From positions 1-51,119 of the forward strand of contig JAUCBJ010003090.1 in assembly GCA_032718475.1 (NCBI GenBank): 51,119 nucleotides of DNA, in the 5' to 3' direction. This stretch comes from Nemertoderma westbladi. Taxonomy: Eukaryota > Xenacoelomorpha > Nemertodermatida > Nemertodermatidae. The notes below the pieces were generated by a model that was given only the letters and a program-made list of their open reading frames with translations, searched no databases and had not been told where the DNA came from. The position numbers were made by a program, and so were the translations under genes. Below, in pieces: positions 42,801 through 51,119 of the stretch. Position 1 is the stretch's first letter; the number at the start of each line of letters is the position of its first letter.

Positions 42801-43072
42801 GGGAACGCTGTTCATACAATTAGGGGGAACGCTGTTCATACAATTAGGGGAACGCTGTTCATACAATTAGGGGAACGCTGTTCATACAATTAGGGGGAAC
42901 GCTGTTCATACAATTAGGGGAACTCTGTTCATACAATTAGGGGGAACGCTGTTCATACAATTAGGGGGGACGCTGTTCATACAATTAGGGGGACGCTGTT
43001 CATACAATTAGGGGAACGCTGTTCATACAATTAGGGGGAACGCTGTTCATACAATTAGGGGGAAGGCTGTTC
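33835..43072. repeat. 9.2-kb satellite array of 23-24 bp units
   Basis: There are about 390 head-to-tail copies of a unit with core GGGGGAACGCTGTTCATAC followed by AATTA. Variants differ in G count (four to six), GGGGCAACG, GGGGGGACG, and GCGGTTCATTC. Rare variants recur in blocks: GTTGATAC at about 35748, 36006 and 36359, and AACTCTGTTAACGCTG (or AACTTTG) at about 36615, 38361, 38986 and 40439 with the same neighbouring variants, showing multi-unit segmental duplications. The 24-base units keep frame locally and create spurious MNSVPPNC-type frames, which are not genes. Confidence 0.97.
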
Positions 43073-43443
43073 CCACTCCTTTGCAAGGGCCGACATTATA
43101 CATAGATACAATACATCGCGATTCAATGGCTTTTAATAATGCCATTACAAATAGAGCTGCAATAATTTAGAATTTTTAACTCATCGTATTTTATATTGTA
43201 TCACAATGTACGTATAAATAGACCAGGTCCATCCAGCCTTTAACCTTTTTAATTTTCAGTTTAATATGTAACTCCGGTGCGATTTCACTGCCTTTAGTAC
43301 AGCTTGCTGGTTTAAGGTTAATGAGTGATAGGTAACGAATAAGGGAATATATTATGAGCGACCATTGTTTCATCGTTAAGTGAATAACATAGATAATAAA
43401 TAAAGACAAGCAATTACAGTGTTTTAGTAGTTCCAGTTATGTA
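43073..43443. other. Spacer between the satellite and the inner foldback element
   Basis: Non-coding AT-rich DNA. It begins CACTCCTTTGCAAGGGCCGA, where GGGCC faces the GGCCCTGCCC on the left side of the satellite, and then repeats the GACATTATA... CGATTCA phrase seen at 33221. Confidence 0.45.
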
Positions 43444-43451
43444 TTACTGAA
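43444..43451. repeat. Target duplication of the inner foldback element, left
   Basis: TTACTGAA here and at 45689-45696. Confidence 0.8.
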
Positions 43452-45688
43452 CGAAGTTAGGACAATTCGTACCGGACAATTCGTACCGGACAATTCATAC
43501 CGGACAATTCGTACCCGGACAATTTGTACCGGACAATTCGTACTGGACAATTGGTACCGGACAATTCGTACTGGACAATTCGTACCGGACAATTCGTACT
43601 GGACAATTCGTACCGGACAATTCGTACCGGACAATTCGTACCCGGAAAATTCGTACCGGACAATTCGTACCGGACAATTCGTACTGGACAATTCGTACCG
43701 GACAATTCGTACTGGACAATTCGTACCGGACAATTCGTACTGGACAATTCGTACCGGACAATTCGTACCGGACAATTCGTACCCGGAAAATTCGTACCGG
43801 ACAATTTGTACTGGACAATTCGTACCCGGAAAATTCGTACCGGACAATTCGTACTGGACAATTCGTACCGGACAATTCGTACCGGACAATTCGTACCGGA
43901 CAATTCGTACCCGGAAAATTCGTACCGGACAATTCGTACTGGACAATTCGTACCGGACAATTCGTACTGGACAATTCGTACCGGACAATTCGTACTGGAC
44001 AATTCGTACCGGACAATTTGTACCGGACAATTCGTACCCGGACAATTTGTACCGGACAATTCGTACTGGACAATTGGTACCGGACAATTCGTACTGGACA
44101 ATTCGTACCGGACAATTCGTACTGGACAATTCGTACCGGACAATTCGTACCGGACAATTCGTACCCGGAAAATTCGTACCGGACAATTCGTACCGGACAA
44201 TTCGTACTGGACAATTCGTACCGGACAATTCGTACTGGACAATTCGTACCGGACAATTCGTACTGGACAATTCGTACCGGACAATTCGTACCGGACAATT
44301 CGTACCCGGAAAATTCGTACCGGACAATTTGTACTGGACAATTCGTACCCGGAAAATTCGTACCGGACAATTCGTACTGGACAATTCGTACCGGACAATT
44401 CGTACCGGACAATTCGTACCGGACAATTCGTACCCGGACAATTCGTACCCGGAAAATTCGTACCGGACAATTCGTACTGGACAATTCGTACCCGGAAAAT
44501 TCGTACTGGACAATTCGTACTGGACAATTCGTACCGGACAATTCGTACCGGACAATTCGTACCGGACAATTCGTACCGGACAATTCGTACCGGACAATTC
44601 GTACCCAGAAAATTCGTACCGGACAATTCGTACTGGACAATTCGTACCCGGAAAATTCGTACCGGACAATTCGTACTGGACAATTCATACCGGACAATTC
44701 GTACCGGACAATTCGTACCGGACAATTCGTACTGGACAATTCGTACTGGACAATTCGTACCCGGAAAATTCGTACCGGACAATTCGTACTGGACAATTCG
44801 TACCCGGAAAATTCGTACCGGACAATTCGTACTGGACAATTCGTACCCGGAAAATTCGTACCGGACAATTCGTACCGGACAATTCGTACCGGAAAATTCG
44901 TACCCGGAAAATTCGTACCGGACAATTCGTACCGGACAATTCGTACCCGGAAAATTCGTACCGGACAATTCGTACTGGACAATTCATACCCGGAAAATTC
45001 GTACCGGACAATTCGTACTGGACAATTCGTACCCTGGTAGTTCGTACCCGGAAAATTCGTACCGGACAATTCGTGCCTGGAAAATTCGTACCGGACAATT
45101 CGTACCGGACAATTCGCACCTGACAATTCGTACCGAACAATTCGTACCGGACAATTCGTACCGGACAATTCGTACCGGATAATTCGTACCCGGAAAATTC
45201 GTACCGGACAATTCGTACCCGGAAAATTCGTACCGGACAATTCGTACCGGACAATTCGTACCAGACAATTCGTACCGAAAAATTCGTACCGGACAATTCG
45301 TACCCGGAAAATTTGTACCGGACAATTCGTACCCTGACAGTTCGTACCCGAAATTTTTCTAGAACAAATAATTGACCTTCTAACAGTAGGATGTTATATT
45401 TTCCCAAAAAATGTTCTAGAAAATAATGTATCTAGAACAAAAATATTTATCAAAATTGATAACTAATACGTGTTCTATAACATTTATAAAAAATTAGCAA
45501 AATCTAGCTACAGGATGTCGTATAATCAATATATGGCGTACCTACTTTCACTAGTCAGTACCCGGACAATTCGTACCCGTCGAAAAAAATTCGGGTACAA
45601 ATTAACCGGTTACGAATTGTCTGGGTACGAATTGTCCGGTACGAATTGTCAGGGTACAAATTGTCCGGGTACGAATTGTCCGGAGACC
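43452..45688. mobile_element. Inner foldback element of 14-15 bp repeats (2.2 kb)
   Basis: The left arm (about 43461-45348) is a long array of GGACAATTCGTACC/T and CGGAAAATTCGTACC units, about 130 copies. After a spacer (about 45350-45555), the right arm (about 45557-45683) holds mostly the same unit inverted (GGGTACGAATTGTCCGG, about 5-6 copies). A perfect 8-bp duplication TTACTGAA flanks the whole. Arms are very unequal, so the left array expanded or the right shrank. Long frames in both strands (VRIVRYELSGTN and TGQFVPDNSYRT repeats) are artefacts of the period. Confidence 0.82.
43461..45348. repeat. Minisatellite array, unit GGACAATTCGTACC
   Basis: The 14-base unit and its 15-base CCCGGAAAATTCGTA variant alternate irregularly over 1.9 kb. 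Three unit types (ACC, ACT and CCGGAAA) recur in blocks that suggest duplications of several units at once. Confidence 0.95.
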
Positions 45689-45696
45689 TTACTGAA

Positions 45697-45823
45697 TCAA
45701 TAATTAATTAATAATATTAGTACTGTACATAAGTACCTTGCTTAATTGACATAAGACCACTACAATTTTAATTATTGAATTCAACCCTGATCAAATACAT
45801 CTAGTATTTATCTTTATCTTTTG
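45697..45823. other. Short non-coding spacer before the right foldback arm
   Basis: AT-rich DNA between the inner element and the right arm of the outer element. Nothing recognisable. Confidence 0.5.
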
Positions 45824-45910
45824 CCGAAACGCATTTTTTTTTGCCGAGATGAAACTTTTTAGCCGAATCGCGATTGTTGCCGAAACGCGGCAGTTGCCGA
45901 AACGCGATGT
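45824..45910 (-). repeat. Right arm array of the outer foldback element
   Basis: About five units with TTGCCGAAACGC core, inverted relative to 32992-33165, including TTGCCGAAACGCGGCAG and TTGCCGAAACGCGATG at the outer end. Confidence 0.8.
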
Positions 45911-45915
45911 AACCG

Positions 45916-46009
45916 TTTACAGTGGCACCTAACAATAACCAAAACAATAAACGATTAAATATAGAACATGTTGCCGTTGTACAGTATTTTAGTGGGTAAA
46001 TGGTACAAG
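45916..46009 (+). repeat. Right half of the split R2 MITE copy
   Basis: TTTACAGTGGCACC, then AACCAAAACAATAAACGATT, then GTACAGTATTTT, follow the second half of the complete copy at 12135-12205. The family's terminal inverted repeat is not visible on this side. Confidence 0.7.
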
Positions 46010-46689
46010 CCCTGTATAATTAAACATTTAAAAAAAACGAGACACGATATAAAAATAGGATAAATTAAAATATATTATAAAATGATATTTACAACTACCG
46101 CGGTATGGATTTATTAAAGTTTTCAAAGAGCGCCGCTCATTGAGGGTCACAGTCTACAGTTTAGAAGATGTAGCCGGTTGCTAACCGGATCTCCGCAATT
46201 CTTATTAGTAAATATAATGCTTCTCCAAATCCACTGTTATTAATAAAAATCTTAAATATCGTACATTGCAGTATTACAGTATTAAGTCAAGCATTTAGTT
46301 AAATACAAACAATCATGTTACCACTTACCGGTACCGCACCCCAACACCAAAACACAATCTAACAGTACAGCCTATAGAGCAGAACAAGACGGTAGGAGTC
46401 AGACAATCAGATGATTTGTAAAGGGTTCAATAAAAGGGCGTTAGATCACTTCCAACACTCGGCCTCGTCATTCATGCATCATTTATATTATAATAATAAG
46501 GAAAGTTAAGGTTGAATTTTTTTATTATCACTGAGAAATTTTTCAAAATTACTGCTTTGGTGATAAGAAAAGTAACTTTTTAACATCGTTATTAGAATCA
46601 GCACACACAAATACCCCGAAAAACACATTTTTTATAAGTTTGACCATCATGGAACGTTTTTATCAGGGGGGGTGGGGGGGGGGGTCATT
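46010..46689. other. Non-coding region
   Basis: No gene. It includes a small hairpin AGCCGGTTGCTAACCGG near 46171 and a G-rich tract (46664-46684) at the end of the copia fragment. Confidence 0.4.
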
Positions 46690-47518
46690 TTTGTTCTAAA
46701 TTCAATGAATTTCTCCCTTGAAGAAGGCTTTGTCATTATATCTGCAATCATTTTGTTCGATGAGCAGTGTTCTAAAGTAACGAGTTTAATATTCACCATA
46801 TCTCGAACAAAGTGGTGTTTTATTTCAATGTGTTAATTTCTCCCATGAAATCGATGGTCTTTCGAAAGAGTAATACTTCCATTACTATCCTCATATAGTG
46901 TGGTAGATTTCCTTTGTTCAGAGTCCTCAACCATACCAGTTCTCTCGTGGCCAATCTCGCTGCGATGTATTCAGCTTCTGTGGTACTTTGTGCGACGGTT
47001 AACAATTCCATGAAATTAATGAATTGTTTATAATGAATGAGGCTTAGACATAGACTTTCGGTCATAGTTCCGACCCCAGTCGGCATCTATACATAACCGA
47101 CAAGTTTTGCAATTTTTACTTTAGATGATACAAATTCAACACCAATGTCTTGTGTTCCTTTGATGTATCGAATTATCCTTTTTACAGCTAACCAGTGTTC
47201 GTTACCAGGATTAGAACATAATTGATTAACGCTGTTGAGAGATGCAGCAATGTAGGGTCGCGTAGCACTTACAAGGTGATTTAGAGAACGTCTATATCGC
47301 CGCCTGATAACTTCTTTCATGAACCGGATCACCCTCGTTAGGGGACAGAGTAATACTAGGATCAATGGGTGTTGAAACAGATTTTCCATTCCAAAACACT
47401 TCAATATATCTTCAAGATAGCTCCTTTGAGATAACTTAATACTGCCATTACTTCTATTTCTTTCAATCTTTATACCTAAACACCATGTGGCTTCGCCGAT
47501 GTCTTTGAAGATCATCAA
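46690..47518 (-). pseudogene. Ty1/copia retrotransposon pol fragment (RT end plus RNase H)
   Basis: On the minus strand, 47518-47087 encodes the late part of a copia reverse transcriptase (DIGEATWCLGIKIERN, IKLSQRSYLEDILKCFGM, HWLAVKRIIRYIKGTQD). The 47086-46820 frame contains the RNase H signature TVAQSTTEAEYIA and LVWLR. Past its stop another frame (about 46835-46690) reads HIEIKHHFVRDM and ADIMTKP, the typical end of copia pol. Frameshifts between these parts and the loss of the 5' half, gag and LTRs make it a dead fragment. It stops abruptly next to the long inverted repeat arm. Confidence 0.85.
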
Positions 47519-47544
47519 GTTGTTTCCAATGTGTGTAAAAGCTT

Positions 47545-48430
47545 TTGCGGATATAACAGGTCATTTTTCTCCGCAATATACTGTGTAGGTGTTTTAGCGG
47601 ACATAACAAGCCATTTTCTCCGCAATGTACCGTGAAGGTGTTTTAGCGGACATAACAAGCCATTTTATGCCGCAATGCGCTAATACTCTAAATAGATTGT
47701 AGTTCAGATGACGAAATCTGTCAGCTGATTTACTGTCGATGTGGAACTTCTTTGTTCAGCTCGCTCAGCCAATCAGAGCGATTTTCATTTTATCTTGCAC
47801 AGAGGCCTACGGAAAACCGCGCAATGCATTACGGTCTTTGTTTACCTTTCTGAGCGAGAACAACTGCTTGGAGATTTTTCTGTACTTCTGTGTTAGAAGT
47901 TTCAGACTTTGGCCAACATTAGACGGCTTTGATTACAAGAACGTAAATCTATTATCAAACCAAACTACGGTCACACATCTGATGTTAAACATTGCTGTAT
48001 AATAAAACTGCATTATTTTACTGTCGGTTATTAATTGTTATATGTTGGTGTATATTGCTGATATATTTGGAGAATACCGATGAATAATCATAAAACCCTC
48101 AATCTTCTTGATTACTAAAGGTTAGAGGAACAGGTTTACCGGTAGCAACTGCGACTTACATTATAGTGGTTTTAGTGTGCATTAAATGCTATTTCATAAT
48201 CCCTACATGTGTCAGTTGCTATCCTCCTTATATATGGTTAAATTCAGTGACGGTCGGCAGTGTGAAGTCGTATGCAGCAGTGTGACAGATAATAAAGCAT
48301 CTCCTAAAGAATGCGATATTTACGAAAATCAGTAGCCATCTCGTTGTGTTTAGTATAAGTCATAACTCTGTTTTATACTTAAAGCGCCACGTCCTAAAGG
48401 AACTGTTAATATTTCCCTGAAAGTGAATAA
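47545..48430 (-). repeat. Right arm of the diverged long inverted repeat
   Basis: The reverse complement of this segment aligns with 890-1770 through many ordered blocks. Its outer part carries two to three copies of a unit of about 60 bp, GGTGTTTTAGCGGACATAAC with AAGCCATTTTCTCCGCAATG (about 47550-47680); the left arm has two degenerate copies of ATGTCCGCTAAAACAC. An ORF of 87 codons at 47739-48002 has no domain and is probably not a gene. Confidence 0.7.
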
Positions 48431-48624
48431 TATAAGGGCAGACTGACACCCTTATTGGATTGAGTGGTGATGTACAGGTACCGGTACTTCACTTGATGTA
48501 GGCAACTGACTGACAGACTGGCTGATCTCCAAAATAATTAGGCCTAACTCTGTAACTACCGTGATACCGGTAAGACGCTAAACTCGTTGGCCAGCACCGA
48601 CCCTCCGCACCAACTGTTCACAAA

Positions 48625-49095
48625 ATGACTCGATGGCAAGACGTAGGTGACGATATTCTGGATTCTCTCGAAATCCTTAAAAACGAATTGAAATCCCTCA
48701 GTGGTATCAAAGACGACGTCGCGGCAATAAAAGATACTCTAAAGATTATCCCCGGCATGATAAAAAACATTGATCGCCCTATTATAATACGCTTTCTAGG
48801 CCACGCTTCTCGACTACAAGCTATCCGGAGTAAAAAATCGTTGCCAAATCCGTTATACGTAACGGAACATCTAATTCCATCCCATGCTGAGCTGTACAAC
48901 AAAGCGCGTGAGCTACAACGTAAACACGAAATATGAGCGGTATATTCATTCAATGGAGTTGTTATGATTCGCATTAAAGAAAATGATTTACCACTGCGCA
49001 TTGCGAACCAATCCGACCTTGAGTCGTTGACTACCCTACCAACTAGGAAAACCATTGATCGTCGTAGCCCACCAACCCCAAACTCTTCCGGATAA
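48625..49095 (+). pseudogene. LINE ORF1-like protein, in-frame stop
   Basis: ATG 48625 opens 103 codons to TGA 48934-48936, and the same frame continues to TAA 49093-49095 (156 codons in all). The first 50 residues are a coiled-coil-like heptad stretch (LEILKNELKSLSGIKDDVAA). RPIIIRFLGHASRLQAI and YVTEHLIPSHAELYNKAREL match the C-terminal domain pattern of L1-type ORF1 or related FP-like proteins. After the stop, VVMIRIKENDLPLRIANQSD fits the usual end of that domain. No reverse transcriptase follows within 2 kb. It may be a captured, single-gene derivative. Confidence 0.55.
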
Positions 49096-49494
49096 TTGTA
49101 GCCTAACTCGACACTGAATGCAGTGTTGAGCGATGTCATGTACTACCCACTTGTACTGTTGCAGCTTCATTTCACCTATTGGTCGTGGGCTATTACTGTA
49201 CTATTGGCTCTGTTAGCCTTTAATTTGTTGTTATTCTATGTAAGCGTACCGGTATCGTAGGTTAACAATTTTTTTTGAAGGGATAATAATTGAACTTATA
49301 TATGTTTCAACCATAGATCCATTTGGACTATTTAACAGAAAGATAATAATCGCCACAAATGAAAAACACTAGCCCTACCTCTAAGTTTTGAACGGACCAA
49401 TCTTTACTTTATTTTATTTTCTTTCTGATGAAAACTTTTATTACGGATAAAGTCAAATTTAAATTAATACTGTTTTTGATTATCCCATCCACAC
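49096..49494. other. Non-coding region
   Basis: AT-rich sequence with no gene, running up to an ATATATATGGGCA phrase that may be the left end of the next element. Confidence 0.4.
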
Positions 49495-51101
49495 ATATAT
49501 ATGGGCAATTCCATAGTGTCGGACGTTACAACATTTTTAAAAATGATCATGTTTTCAGTTAATATATTTTAAGAAAGTAATTTTCAGAGATCGTATTAGC
49601 ATTTGAAATTGAGGAAATTTATCGAAGTTTTGGACTGTTACATAGTCACTACTGAATATTGCGTGCCTGTATAAGCATTTGGATTTCAAAAAAAGGTGTC
49701 GGACGTTACCCAAAAAGGACACAATTTTTTGCTAGATTTTTATATTGCTTCTCAAATGATGCCGATTGGAGCTATAAAGGCGATGTGCCGCTGGAAACAA
49801 AAACAAACCTTCTTTTTTTAAGATTGTGGGGTCTGCTACTTCAAATGGGAACCACAAGCAATGTAAACTACAATGTAAGCGATGAGGAATGGTGTCGGAC
49901 GTTACAGACACTGGTGTCGGACGTTACAAATTTAGATATTACCTACAGTTGTTCTATGTATAAGTCCCTTTATTCTAAAACCTAGGCAGATCTTCATCGC
50001 CAAACGCACTGACTTCAAAGCGATGAGTACTGCGCATTCTCGCTGTCCCTCCTGCCGATTTGATTTTTATCCTTTCCAATCGTTTTCTTTTGCCTCCTTT
50101 TGTTTCAATTCAGCTAACTTTCCATCTTCAATTGCTTTGAGGTTTTGCCGTTCTCTGCGTTCTCTACACTTCTGAGCGTTTGACTTCGGCATCTTTTTTA
50201 TTAGTCTTTATATTATTGGTTATTAGCTACCTGTATTTGTTCTCTACTGTATTCTCTATTAGTTATCGACGGGTAAATCTCAATGGACTGGACATGCGAT
50301 ACTTCTGTAAATGTATTAATCCTACTGGATATTTTTTCTATAAGTACATTATAAATGCGGGCATTTGACACGTGTGCAGTATAATACAGGAAAGGCCTAC
50401 TAACAGTAGGCCTACTGCAGCAGTGCACCTCATCTTTCTTCAAACACACTTCAAAATTGCCACTAAAACAAATAAGTATGAATATCATTATTGCAATGGG
50501 GGAAGAGACACGTTTCAACCAATACACGAACAGTGTCGGACGTTACATAGTGTCGGACGTTACACCTCTTTAATTGGCCATAGTTCAATGCATTGCTTTT
50601 CATGTTAACCATTCTTGTGATAGTGTAGCGCCATCTTGCGTGGGCATGAAGAGAAAGAAAACTATTTTGTCAATTGGCTATTAGGAAAAAAATCAGAGAA
50701 AGAATTGTCAAAAAAAGTGTCGGACGTTACATTTTGAGGAGGGGAAGGCTATTTCTGTATTAAATGAGATCTGCTAAGGTACTATATCTCAAAGTTCATG
50801 CCGTTAAATTCTACAGATCCCAGGCTTTACGTTGGTACCAAACAATGTATACTTTTGCTGTTCCAGTTTGAATTCCAAGCTCTTCAAAATATGAAATTTT
50901 TGATACCAAATTTAGAAAAATTATCGGGTGTCCAAATTTTGGACTAATTGTCAATCAAAACTTCGGAAATTGCAAATAATTTTTACAAATTCAGAAAATT
51001 CACATATTTTTACTACAGATAGGCTACTAAAACAGTGTTTTCAGTGTCGTTTTATTTTGAGTTAATGTGTCCCACTTTCCATGAAAATGCCCATATATAT
51101 A
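49495..51101. mobile_element. Candidate non-autonomous DNA element with seven GTGTCGGACGTTAC motifs
   Basis: ATATATATGGGCA (49495-49507) is mirrored by TGCCCATATATAT (51089-51101), giving short inverted ends within AT runs. Between them are seven exact copies, all forward, of GTGTCGGACGTTAC at 49516, 49696, 49892, 49914, 50533, 50550 and 50717. Dispersed exact short motifs next to an end are typical of transposase-binding sites. No transposase is visible. The inverted ends are short and the AT flanks hide any target duplication, so the boundaries are tentative. Confidence 0.4.
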
Positions 51102-51119
51102 TATATTACTGTTAGTCCT

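Larger units (their letters stand above)
32976..45915. mobile_element. Outer foldback-type element (12.9 kb) with repeat-array arms
   Basis: Its left arm (about 32992-33165) is about nine degenerate copies of a 17-20 bp unit with core CGTTTCGGCAA. Its right arm (about 45824-45910) is about five copies of the same unit inverted (TTGCCGAAACG). It is flanked by TTTACAG and interrupts an R2 MITE whose two halves rejoin cleanly when it is removed. Arms built from short tandem repeats are characteristic of foldback elements. No transposase gene is inside; the cargo is a 9.2-kb satellite and a second, nested foldback element. Confidence 0.7.

Noticed and set aside
33835-43072. CRISPR-like array
   Set aside because: Units are contiguous without unique spacers; it is a satellite in a eukaryotic context.
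43437-45703. Very long overlapping frames on both strands (up to 581 codons)
   Set aside because: Translations of a 14-15 bp minisatellite in several frames at once. There is no start context or non-repetitive domain.
47739-48002. 87-codon frame in the right inverted-repeat arm
   Set aside because: The homologous left arm does not preserve the frame, so it is not a conserved gene.
49659-49985. 108-codon frame at the right end
   Set aside because: It runs through several GTGTCGGACGTTAC motifs, and the translation has no domain or codon-like composition.

Overview
This window looks like AT-rich nuclear DNA from a marine invertebrate animal. It has sparse host coding sequence, an intron-like gap in a transposase gene, a tRNA-derived SINE, and layers of transposons, foldback elements and kilobase-scale satellites. 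Frequent words such as TAGGCCTA and GTACCGGTA remind me of echinoderm or other deuterostome genomes, but no gene here fixes the phylum.

The main object is a Maverick/Polinton (adintovirus-like) endogenous DNA virus or self-synthesising transposon at 2040-29692 (27,653 bp). It starts with AG, ends with CT, and is flanked by a perfect 6-bp target duplication, GTCTTA. Its inverted termini of about 0.5-0.6 kb carry 3-4 internal sub-repeats of about 95 bp. The plus strand of the left half (3140-11095) carries the virion and packaging module: a small broken ORF, a RING-finger protein, an FtsK/HerA-type packaging ATPase, a basic virion peptide, an integrase with a chromo-like tail, a deleted penton paralogue, an intact penton, a minor virion protein, a frameshifted major capsid gene, an adenain-type protease with one nonsense codon, and a broken gene of unknown role. 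The minus strand of the right half (28253-22106) carries the replication module: a broken gene of unknown role, a protein-primed family B polymerase with N-terminal zinc fingers, and, overlapping its 3' end, a protein that reads as a two-repeat TATA-binding-protein-like fold. The modules are convergent.

Between them (about 11.1-22.1 kb) later insertions accumulated: a 232-bp MITE, a CACTA/EnSpm-like transposase in two exons, a BEN-domain gene in the same orientation, an 825-bp Tc1/mariner-like MITE with a SINE inside, and local duplications. Several Polinton genes carry frameshifts or stops, so this copy is probably defective although its ends are clean.

Right of the Polinton are a possible host terminal exon (30485-30663), a non-autonomous hAT element with a perfect 8-bp duplication (31458-32208), and a nested foldback structure. 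The outer foldback (32976-45915) split an older MITE copy and has arms made of short GTTTCGGCAA-type repeats. It contains a 9.2-kb satellite of 23-24 bp units and an inner foldback (43452-45688, 8-bp duplication TTACTGAA) made of a 14-15 bp repeat. Farther right are a decayed Ty1/copia pol fragment, one arm of a long diverged inverted repeat (its partner lies at 890-1770), a LINE ORF1-like pseudogene, and a region with seven exact copies of GTGTCGGACGTTAC.
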